The translations under genes were made by a program, and so were the position numbers. A DNA stretch of 64,000 nucleotides from Volvox africanus (lineage: Eukaryota > Chlorophyta > Chlorophyceae > Chlamydomonadales > Volvocaceae), in contig BSDZ01000020.1 of assembly GCA_030268105.1 (NCBI GenBank), forward strand, positions 2,496,001-2,560,000, written 5' to 3'. Numbering within the stretch: position 1 is the first letter of the stretch; each line of letters starts with the position of its first letter. The notes below the pieces were generated by a model. That model was not told the DNA's origin. It did no database searches and saw only the letters and a list, made by a program, of their open reading frames with translations. Shown piece after piece: positions 11,899 to 20,062 of the stretch.

Positions 11899-13385
11899 AC
11901 GTGTGTGTGGGGGGTAAATACATTTTTGTGTGTATGTGTGTGTGTGTGTGTGTTTTGCAGTTCGGGAGGTCAACCATGGGGGAAGGTGTTAAATCGGGCG
12001 CGTACAGCGATCGTATGTACGGTGAAACCCACGAGTATCAAGAGACATGGAGGAACCTTGGACATAAATACAAGGGCAACCCCACCACAATGCACAACAC
12101 GCTGGTACCGACCTTGCAGGAGTCGTACAGCTCATTGCCGTACACTGTCGTAAGCCAGTAATCCACGTCTGCCACAGCATTCGCTGCCCCGGTGTCGGGA
12201 GCGACCTGTACGGCAGTGACGTTCGTAAAGGTCGCCTGGTCAGGTGAGCACATGAGCAGGCACCAGAGCTGTACGAAGTTGTGGCGGCACGCGGGGCAGC
12301 CCAGGATGAACGGAAGCGCCTTTTGGGTCTGGTGGCGGCGAGGGGGGGGGAGGGAGAGGGAGGGGGAGGTCAGCGGGTCAAGAAACGCCAAAGGCGATAG
12401 TTCAAACCCCTGCCGTACGTGCCCCAGGTCCGTCCCGCGTCTCCCTGCCGATCCAGATCACCCATTTCCCCGCCGAAAGCACCTTCACAAACACACACGC
12501 ACATAAATACACCGTGTCATCTCATCACTTGATTTGAGTGACCGCAGGAAACCCACACTTTGCTTCGCCTCCATGAGTCCGAGGTTGGGCTGGGTTTGGG
12601 TCCGAAGCGGGAGGGGGAAGCCGTTCCCCGCCCGCCCTGGCGCGGAGCCACTGGGAGCAAACCCCACGGGCAAAGCCCACGGGCACAAAGCTACAACCCA
12701 AATATAATGACCCCCTGACGTAGTTGGATGGTTAGGTGGGTTAGTTAACACCGGTATAGGTACTAACGTCAGTTTTTATACGGTCAACTTGATCTGGTGT
12801 ACAGCAGTACTGCCCCGCCAGGCCTCCGCGATCAGCCCATAGGCTCGGACACACGGTCTGCAGGCGTGACGCCAGCGCGTCGGATGGCGGCGAAGCAATG
12901 GTGTTGGTGGCGCAGGCGAGGGGGTCGCCGTCGCGGCGGTGGCCGCAGGTGCCGTACATGGCGCAACGACCGCGGGAGTGGTCGAGTGTGCGCCAGTCGG
13001 CGGGTGTGGGTGCCGGGGGCGCCGGCAGGGGCCCCAGGGCTCTGTGGGGTACGGGGACGCGGGGCAGATGGGGTGTGTGGGGCGGAGAAGGGAAGGGATG
13101 GGAACAGGAAGAAATGCGCGTTTCTCCAGTTGTGGGATAACTGTGTTTGGGGTTGGGGTCTGCTGTGGGACATGGGGTGTGAAAGGTGGGTCCAGTGGGT
13201 CGCAGATTGACGAACTTGAACAAGTCCATCAAACTTAATATAAAATTAATATGAAGAAGACTTAAAGCATTCATATGTGTCTTATAAAAATTAGAAGTGC
13301 CTATGCGCGATAAAAGCCCTTTCGACGTTCGCTGGACGCACCTGACCCAGTTCATGCAACCGATCAGTACTAAAATCACAAGCAT
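360..13385 (-). CDS. NPC1: NPC1-family lysosomal/endosomal sterol transporter, 27 exons
   Basis: NPC1 proteins take sterol from lumenal NPC2 through an N-terminal domain and move it across late endosome or vacuole membranes. Exons in transcript order: 13342-13385, 12768-13041, 12113-12328, 11538-11683, 11461-11481 (tentative), 11134-11251, 10525-10837, 10039-10148, 9494-9643, 9081-9276, 7702-7897, 7363-7446, 7175-7200, 6563-6719, 6011-6255, 5540-5667, 4839-5024, 4465-4616, 4145-4277, 3844-3960, 3656-3714, 3294-3429, 2620-2729, 2295-2419, 1554-1915, 951-1172, 360-836. All junctions use GT-AG and all phases match. The sum is 4,503 nt (1,500 aa, against 1,278 in human). Seen in order: signal peptide, Cys-rich N-terminal domain, first TM about 285-305, lumenal domain, sterol-sensing domain about 690-900 (EVIPFLVLAVGVDN), second Cys-rich loop, and the final Patched-type TM bundle. 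The C-terminus ends VAPSSL and lacks the LLNF dileucine sorting signal of animal NPC1. Exon 5 and the exon 26 start (1172 or 1166) are the least certain points. Confidence 0.9.
2892..2930. repeat. (GCT)13 trinucleotide repeat
   Basis: A perfect GCT/CTG run of 39 bases inside intron 22 of the NPC1-like gene (2730-3293). It is not translated in the model. CTG runs of this kind form slipped hairpins and change length readily. Confidence 0.9.
2982..3078. repeat. GGGGGGAA octamer satellite
   Basis: About eleven tandem copies of GGGGGGAA in the same intron as the CTG run. On the transcribed strand this becomes a C-rich polypyrimidine tract. The plus strand could form G-quadruplexes or triplex DNA. 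Confidence 0.9.
4737..4798. repeat. Interstitial telomere-like CCCTAAA/CCCTAAAA tract
   Basis: Five units of CCCTAAAA or CCCTAAA lie in two groups (4737-4762 and 4781-4797) inside NPC1 intron 17. TTTTAGGG is the Chlamydomonas-type telomere unit and TTTAGGG the plant type. Both occur here. Confidence 0.85.
5514..5539. repeat. (CA)n microsatellite at the intron 16 donor
   Basis: A CA run whose last bases form the GT of the intron 16 splice donor on the minus strand (CAG then GTGTGTGTG). Length changes here leave the donor GT but alter its +3 to +6 context very little. Confidence 0.85.
6386..6412. repeat. (CA)n microsatellite
   Basis: A simple CA run inside NPC1 intron 14 (6256-6562). No coding role. 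Confidence 0.85.
6726..7013. repeat. Purine-rich minisatellite in NPC1 intron 13
   Basis: Blocks of GGGGA repeats are separated by GAGACGATCATC or GAGACGAACATC spacers, giving roughly 33-50 bp units repeated about seven times. The tract fills most of the intron between exons 13 and 14 (6720-7174). Open frames across it are repeat artefacts. Confidence 0.9.
8821..9072. repeat. Pyrimidine-rich minisatellite in NPC1 intron 10
   Basis: Tandem CTCATCGTCCCCCTCCCC-type units. On the minus strand they read as an acidic Gly/Glu/Asp frame continuous with exon 10. I treat them as intronic because a GTGAGG donor at 9080 joins in the correct phase to exon 11. The intron spans 7898-9080. Confidence 0.85.
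11134..13385 (-). other. NPC1: NPC1 exons 1-6: signal peptide and sterol-binding N-terminal domain
   Basis: Exon 1 encodes a hydrophobic leader (MLVILVLIGCMNWV) and splices in phase 2 to exon 2. Exon 2 holds GRCAMYGTCG and QYCCTPDQV, matching the start of the NPC1 N-terminal domain and its Cys-Cys pair. Exon 3 has GCPACRHNF and LMCSPDQATF, matching the CPSC and LTCSPRQSQF blocks of the family. Exon 6 carries CSCSDC, just before the proline-rich linker and first membrane helix. Exon 5 is a proposed 21-nt microexon: it fits the phases, but exons 4 and 6 would also join in frame without it. A transcript would decide. Confidence 0.8.
11858..11957. repeat. (TA)n(TG)n microsatellite
   Basis: Alternating purine-pyrimidine runs of TA then TG inside NPC1 intron 3 (11684-12112). 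This is a Z-DNA-prone sequence with no coding content. Confidence 0.85.
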
Positions 13386-13846
13386 CTTGAGCCTAAAAAT
13401 GAAGGCTTAACTATTTTATGTTCAAGCCTTGAGCGCCGAACGCGAAACGAAGACCTAACCGACATCGCACCATGATCAGCATAGAGCTACATATGTTTGC
13501 AAAATAAGATTTCACAAAGAGGACATGACACCGAGTCAGTTGTGTTCTCGGGTGAGCCCAGATAATAGATAGCCAGAGGTATTGCTCCGAGACCAGAAGA
13601 TAGCAAACCGCGGGATTATTAGAGGATTATACTGCTGGGCATATTGCTGCAGGTTTAATATAGATGGGAATGAAAAACTCAATTGAAAGATTGACTGCCT
13701 ATCGAATGTGGACGGTCGCATGCTTTCCAATCAATATTAAACCTTGGCATGCCACGCCGCCCGTGAACGGCTCCTGAATTGAATTCTGTTTATAAAAAAG
13801 CTACAGATGAGAACAACTTGAACAGATATTTGAACAATATATGTCC
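13386..13846. other. 5' flank of the NPC1-like gene
   Basis: About 460 bases separate the NPC1 start codon from the first duplicated repeat block. It is AT-richer than the gene and should hold the NPC1 promoter and 5' UTR. I see no TATA box in a convincing position and no other gene. Confidence 0.45.
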
Positions 13847-14749
13847 ACGTCCATTGCCGTATGTCGTGCATGTGTCCATCGTCCATTTGTCCATTCCCGA
13901 ATCCCGCGGATGGACTGGGTCATTTTCGCCAGTCAGAATCGAGTTAGCCGCGGGCTGGCAGGCGAGAGCGGACGAGGCCAGCCACAGCAACACGCGCCCC
14001 TCCCTTCACCACTTGGCCGCCGATTATTCCCGTTAGCTCCTGACTGCCTCAGATCCGCAACATCCTCGCTGGAGAAGCCCTGGGCGACGCAGCGACTCCC
14101 TGAAAGCAGGACACCTACCTGCAGTGCCATCTGCGAGGGGTGCAATGGCCGCCCTGAGGCGGCGGCCCCATCGCTGAGCATGAACAGCACAGCCCAGCAG
14201 GCTTAGTGGGCCCACATGTGGCACTGCATTGGCAGGGCACCAACCCCTCCCCCCCCAGGGTTTGTGAGTGCTTAGCCTACAGTCATTTGCAGGCTAAATA
14301 CGGGAGCGACCTTGGATTTCAGGGGCATGTACCATCGTGGCTGAGGTCTCTCCCCCTGTCAATACAGTTTTCTGCACTTAGGTGTGTGCAGCATCTGAGG
14401 AAAGTTGATAGCATCCTTGGCCAATGCCTCTTTCAAGACGTTATATTGTTCATGTTCATTCCCCCCGGATCTTAGGGACACCCCCACACTTGTGTGGAAC
14501 TTGTAACCTTTTTTCCTTGTGTGTATGTGTGTGCGTGTGTAACCTTTTCCTCACGGACCTGTGAGAGGTTGGAACCCATATCTAGGTTTGGGTGCACTAA
14601 CATGAATCACCTGAGGCTTCAGAATGCGGTGTTACGGTGGGAGTCTGCTGGTCCAATGACCAGAGACTACGTCTCACTAGCACAAACCACCGGGTCTTAA
14701 CCACAGGCCACCTCATCCAGACAACCGGCACACAACACCGGGGATGCAC

Positions 14750-14830
14750 CCAGGAATCGAACCCAGGACGACCTTCAGCAAGGTGTTATAGCGTACACCA
14801 GGCCACACCAGGCTTCAGGCAACCATTCAT
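14750..14830 (-). repeat. tRNA-derived, SINE-like sequence
   Basis: On the minus strand a perfect B-box consensus GGTTCGATTCC lies at 14753-14763. A plausible A-box TGGCCTGGTGT lies at 14795-14805, about 40 bases upstream, the spacing seen in tRNA genes. The flanking T-stem pairs with wobble, but the anticodon arm does not fold well and no acceptor stem is clear. It therefore looks like a SINE head or decayed tRNA rather than a functional tRNA. A second copy lies in the duplicated block. Confidence 0.45.
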
Positions 14831-15540
14831 GAGGCCCTCTCCCTGGGACCGACTATAAGTCGGCCCAGCCTGCTATAGCAACCACCAAAGCAGCTACTGT
14901 GGGTGAAACTGCCCGTAATGCACTGCTGGCATATCAGCTGTGCACCAGCGGGGAATACCCTGGGCAGCAGAAACACAGCCTATCCAGCTCAAGTATGCTC
15001 AGGGCCTACACCCGCAACAGGGTAAGATTTTGAACTGGAAACCTCTCAATGACGGAGTCGTATTGCAAGGAGCGGACCAATCCATCGGTCTATTGTCATG
15101 GGGGGCCGGCACCTGTAACTTGGTATGGAAATGAATGGATGGCTTGTTTATAGGGAGACGTGACTTTCAGCCAGACTGTGTAGCAGGCTTGCTACAGTGG
15201 CAAGCTTGCTAAGTGGGTTATGGGTGGTTGTGCGTGGTACTATTGTACATGAGTACGTCCCTGCATGCCTGAAGCAGTTAAGTGATGGAGTGGATTGCTG
15301 GGCGTGCGTGCACGCATGGTATACATGTGTGCACTGGATGTGTGGGCCGTGCATGCTCTGGGTTAATGTTTTGACAACAGACCCATCACCAGTCTTCAAC
15401 GGGTGATATCTATTGGCAATACACATGCCCCTGATTGTAAGGTCTATGGCTTTGGCAGCGTGCACGTCACATGATTAGAGTACGAGATTTACAATGAGGC
15501 TCAACCTCATGGGCCTGCTTCCTGCAAGCCAGCAACCACA

Positions 15541-16731
15541 CCGTCGGGGAGGGGTCAGTCCCATAGGACCCAGCTACCGGGCACTGCTGTGACAACTCTA
15601 GTTACTCATGCTACATCTGGTACATCCCTCTGCATTCACACAAAAAGGTAATCCTCTCCAACCGACGCCCTCTTCTGATCCCGTCCATTGACACAAACAA
15701 TTCTAGCCGCTCTCAGAGAGCCAACTCAGCCACAATTTGAGCCCGGTCAACCAACTTCTGAACGTCCCCTTCAATGCGGTGCTTTTAGGGGTGCTGATGT
15801 CCGTGCATTCCCAAGCGTGATGCAGTTGATCACCATGCATCATGCTCGTACCACAGGGGCATTTCGTGGTGTTCGGCCCTCCTGCCTGTGAGCAATGCAT
15901 CACGAATCCCCAAAGCCTCCCCGACAAAGACTTCATGCTTCATCCTCAATGCCTCATGTACCAGCTGCATTTGCAGCCAAGCCACAATTATAGTTGAGAG
16001 CTTGGTGAGCGGGAAGGTAATGGCGCTCATACACCAGCCAAGACACCAAACGATTTTAGCCCAGGACTCCTCCACAGGAGGACATATTGCCACACGAGTA
16101 GCTTGTTCTTTAGGCTTTAAAAAACATCTTTCAGTGGCTTTCATTGCTTTGCTGACGTGACCGTCTTTCGTGGCTTTCGTGGCTTTCGCCGTACCTTGGT
16201 TGTTTTCCGGCCGGGGGGGCCACCAAAGCTGGCTTTCGTGGCTTTCGTGGCTTTCGTGGCTTTCGCCGTACCTTGGTTGTTTTCCGGCCGGGGGTGCCAC
16301 CAAAGCTGGCTTTCGTGGCTTTCATGGCTTTCGTGGCTTTCGCCGTACCTTGGTTGTTTTCCGGCCGGTGGGGGGCCACCAAAGCAAACCCACCAAAGCC
16401 CCGCCCCCTTCCCCCCCTCCCCCAAACGGGCTTCTTGCCGCCGCCCCCGCTGCTGCCCCCGCCACCAAAGCAAAGTCCTTCGCTGCTTCAACCACTGACC
16501 CCGGCCCCACCCAGTAACAGCGGACTGCTTCCCTTTCCTTCCCCTGCCCCTAACCCCGTCCCCCCGCCGCTCCTTCTCTGCCCGCCCCCCCGCCCAACCA
16601 CTGCGCACAAAAGTATCTGGGCCGGAAAACAACCAAGGTACGGCGAAAGCCACGAAAGCCACGAAAGCCAGCTTTGGCGGCCCCCCCGGCCGGAAAACAA
16701 CCAAGGTACGGCGAAAGCCACGAAAGCCACG
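15541..16731. mobile_element. Copy-1-specific insertion with internal inverted repeats
   Basis: Present in copy 1 of the duplicated block and absent from copy 2, where AACCACA joins ATAGCCGAG through a single T. Its right half has tandem GGCTTTCGT nonamers and a CCGTACCTTGGTTGTTTTCC motif repeated three times (16161-16386). The same units return in inverse orientation at 16617-16731, enclosing about 230 bases. Its left half has a minus-strand frame with C-x-C-x(8)-H-x(4)-HH-x-W-x-C spacing. No clear target-site duplication is visible, so a foldback element is possible and deletion from copy 2 cannot be excluded. Confidence 0.55.
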
Positions 16732-17274
16732 ATAGCCGAGGGATATCGAAAGCTTGAAGCTGCTTTCACAAGACAGCTTTTGCTTCTTCAAGCCGTGTGT
16801 CTTGCGAAAGACAGACCCGTGTCTTGCAGGCGGCGTTAAAAGCCCAAAGCCACAAGCCTGAAGCTCCACTAGGCTTTCAAAAGCTGGGACGCTGCTTTCA
16901 CAAGACAGCTTTTGCTTTAGACGGCCGTGTCTTTGTGAAAGTCAGGCTCGTATCTTTCAGAGGGCTTTCATGTGTCTTTCGGTGACTTGCAAAGCAATTT
17001 GACACTGGGGGCCATATGTGCACAGGAGGGGCTATTGCCTCACCATTAGGCCCATTAATAATGCCATTGGCTGCTTCGAGCCAGCCCTATGCAAGCCTAC
17101 GTAGAGGTTCACTTATGCATCTAGCCACGTCAGGACCCTTGTGTAGGGATTCAGGTGCGTGCCTGATACCTATCTGTTAAAGACACAGGTTAAGCAATGC
17201 TCTATGTAGACCCGGGTGTGATGACCATGTGCAATTGGATGAACCCTATCCGTCGGTTGATTTACCATGATTAT
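16732..17274. other. Remainder of duplicated block, no gene
   Basis: AAAGC-rich sequence containing two direct copies of GCTGCTTTCACAAGACAGC (near 16757 and 16891). I see no coding or RNA gene here. Confidence 0.5.
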
Positions 17275-17279
17275 ATAAA
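17275..17279. repeat. Left target-site duplication of B1 (ATAAA)
   Basis: ATAAA abuts the TGTTGTAT end of the left LTR and recurs at 39396-39400 after the right LTR, so B1 is an intact insertion event. Confidence 0.9.
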
Positions 17280-17702
17280 TGTTGTATATGGTACCCACGA
17301 AGGGTGGTATCAAAAGATACCGGTTGTTGTGCCAGAGCCCGATTAAGTAGAGCCGCCGACTAGGTTGTACTTGAGAGACCATAAGGCCTCGAACCGGGCG
17401 TGACCTTCAGAAGTCACCACTACAACCGGAGATTCAGTGAACCAGGAACCAGATGTTCCACCATTTACCATTCAGGCGGTAAATGGCCCATTCCATACAG
17501 GTTATGGAGTAACCGACAGGTTCTGATGTTTCAGGAAGTCGGTTAGTATTGGTCGTCGACAGCCGAGACCAAATCCACAAATCGAATGCCAGATGGAAAC
17601 ATGAAACAGTTAATATGATAATTAAATATATTATATTATAAAATAATAAACGGATAATTATTATATCTTAATGAATTACCGAAATGCATTAAGGATACAA
17701 CA
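17280..17702 (-). repeat. 3' LTR of B1
   Basis: 423 bp, perfect 8-bp terminal inverted repeat. The AT-rich part (17611-17680) may hold promoter or polyadenylation signals. Confidence 0.93.
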
Positions 17703-17771
17703 ATTGTTCCCCCTCTAGATGCAGCGTCCCGATGCATAAGAAGAGAGCAGACAGGTTGAAGTAGGACAGCG

Positions 17772-18548
17772 TCAGAGAGGTCCGTCCTTAGACTGTGCCC
17801 GCAGCCTAGCTTCATCAAGCAGGGGTTTCATGTCAGGGGTGAAGTTACGTGCCGGTTCCCAGCTATTGTGCTCAGATGAATACCCAGACCATTTAACCAG
17901 GTACTCATGCACATTGCGCTTACGCCTGCCCTTGCCAACACGTCGTGCACGATAATCTAGGATACGTTCGACAGCATACAGGGTCTGCTTACCCGATAAC
18001 CAGGTAGAGGGATTAGCTTCCGTAACAGGAGGGATGCTATCGTTAGCCTCAGGCAGAGTACCCCGATATGGACGTACGAGAGATACATGAAATGTGGGAT
18101 GAATGCGTAGGTCAGATGGGAGTTGTAACTCTACAGCCACCGACCCTACCATGCGTACGACAGGATAAGGCCCCACAAAGCGCGGTAATAACTTGCGAGA
18201 CCCATCAGCCAGGGAACGAAGGTTCTTCGTGCTCAACATAACCAGCTGGCCCTTGGTGAACGTGACGTCCTTTTTGGACTTGTTATAATAGTCCATAGCC
18301 CGTTGCTGTGCAGCTTCCAGGCAAGCTTTAGCGTCAGTTAGTCGGGACACGAAAGACTTAGCAAACGTTTTTGCAGCTGGAACATTTACGTCCAACTCCC
18401 GCCAAACAGGCAAAGCAGGGTTAAAACCGTAATTCAGGAAAAACGGACTATTACCAACGGACCGGTTAGTAGCGTTATTAATGGCAAACTCAGCAGCGGT
18501 TAGGTAGGTATCCCATGCAGTAGGGGTGCGTCCTGCAAAGTTACGGAG
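17772..18548 (-). pseudogene. pol: B1 pol, 3' part: integrase C-terminus and chromodomain
   Basis: Continues the integrase reading frame from RNFAGRTPTAWDTYL through the [10 protein letters not shown] strand of the integrase C-terminal domain to a chromodomain ([20 protein letters not shown]), ending in TGA at 17772. Chromodomains direct integration to methylated-histone chromatin in chromoviruses. It is separated from the rest of pol by A2, with CGGAG duplicated at the break (18544-18548 and 33493-33497). Before that insertion the frame was continuous. Confidence 0.9.
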
Positions 18549-19178
18549 TGTTGTGCTACGGTTCATTTCCCGCCGACGCGTAGGTCGACGCGATCCTACG
18601 AGGCGAAGTGCTTTGGTGATGAACGCATTACATATGAATGAATCTGTATGATATAAATGTATTCGCATACATTTATATATGCATCTGGCATGTTGTCATT
18701 ATCCATCGCGACATCGCATCATGGCAAATCCGCCTAGCATGCATGAATGACCGAATCATTGAAGTGCGCATTATGCTCGTGCTACGAAACGATAAGTAAT
18801 ATTATCTGATATAATATTACTTCATTACAGCACACGTTGAGAGCGCCGCACTCGTCGCGATGCATGCCCTGCAACCGGATATCGTTATCCGGACCCTTGC
18901 ATCATGCGAATGCCGGAAAGGCTTATACGTTGTTATGCGTAGACATCGCCTAGACGCAGTAGGGTTGTCACATCTAGGATCGGCCTCCTAATGTGAATCG
19001 TACGGCATTGCGATGCTGCGAGTATAACAGATGCGAGGACGGCTAAGCTAGACAAGACATTCGATACCGGAGAACACTTGTGTGTTCTGCATTACTATTG
19101 CTAGACGATATTCTACTTAGCCCGAGCTAAGCCTGAACTTCGCTAATCACCGCCGCGTGATGATTGCTTGCTTCCGGC
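18549..19178 (+). repeat. A2 5' LTR, left part
   Basis: The first 630 bp of the 824-bp LTR, ending at the CCGGC target of A1. It holds several perfect hairpins: arms at 18651-18662/18667-18678, 18795-18805/18811-18821, 18875-18880/18887-18892 and 19071-19077/19082-19088. The same dyads occur in the other A LTRs. Confidence 0.9.
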
Positions 19179-20003
19179 TGTTGTACCTCTCGTTCGCGTT
19201 TGCTCATGAGTATCTGCACGTCTGGAGACTATCGACACCGATGCGCGAGCACTTGCAAGTACAGCAAGGCAAGCGAGAGCAAACAGAGACAGCGGAAGAC
19301 TTCAAGACGAAGAGAGATATAACTTACGGTCTTACAGGTCGGAATGATGCAATGGACGAAATCGCCGTCAGCGCCGGAAGCAAGCAATCATCACGCGGCG
19401 GTGATTAGCGAAGTTCAGGCTTTAGCTCGGGCTAAGTAGAATATCGTATAGTAATAGTAATGTAGAACACACAAGTGTTCTCCGGTATCGAATGTCTTTT
19501 TTAGCTTAGCCGTCCTCGCATCTGTTATACTCGCAGCATCGCAATGCCGTACGATTCACATTAGGAGGCCGATCCTAGATGTGACAACCCTACTGCGTCT
19601 AGGCGATGTCTACGCATAACAACGTATAAGCCTTTCCGGCATTCGCATGATGCAAGGGTCCGGATAACGATATCCGGTTGCAGGGCATGCATCGCGACGA
19701 GTGCGGCGCTCTCAACGTGTGCTTTAATGAAGTAATATTATATCAGATAATATTACTTATCGTTTCGTAGCACGAGCATAATGCGCACTTCAATGATTAG
19801 GTCATTCATGCATGCTAGGCGGATTTGCCATGGTGCGATGTCGCGATGGATCATGACAACATGCCAGATGCATATATAAATGTATGCGAATACATATATA
19901 TCATGCAGATTCATTCATATGTAATGCGTTCATCACAAAAGCACTTCGACTCATAGGATCGCGTCGACCTACGCGTCGACGGGAAATGAACCGTAGCACA
20001 ACA
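19179..20003 (-). repeat. 3' LTR of A1
   Basis: 825 bp, ends TGTTGTAC/GCACAACA on the plus strand. A polypurine tract (minus-strand GGGAGGGGGG, about 20009-20018) lies just inside it. Confidence 0.92.
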
Positions 20004-20062
20004 ATTATCCCCCCTCCCGTATGCAGCGTCCTCGCTGCATCATACAGCATCGACTGCAGGGG

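Larger units (their letters stand above)
13847..17279. repeat. Duplicated noncoding block, copy 1
   Basis: Nearly identical to 42109-44340, beginning at the shared sequence CGTCCATTGCCGTATGTCG and ending exactly at the LTR of B1 (copy 2 ends at the LTR of B2). Copy 1 is longer by about 1.2 kb because of an extra segment at 15541-16731. No host gene is recognisable. Short Cys- and Trp-rich frames inside are not supported. Both copies include a tRNA-like sequence with Pol III boxes. Confidence 0.9.

Noticed and set aside
14206..15465. Cys/Trp-rich open frames in the duplicated block
   Set aside because: They are short, lack recognisable motifs, occur on both strands and appear only because the block is repeated.
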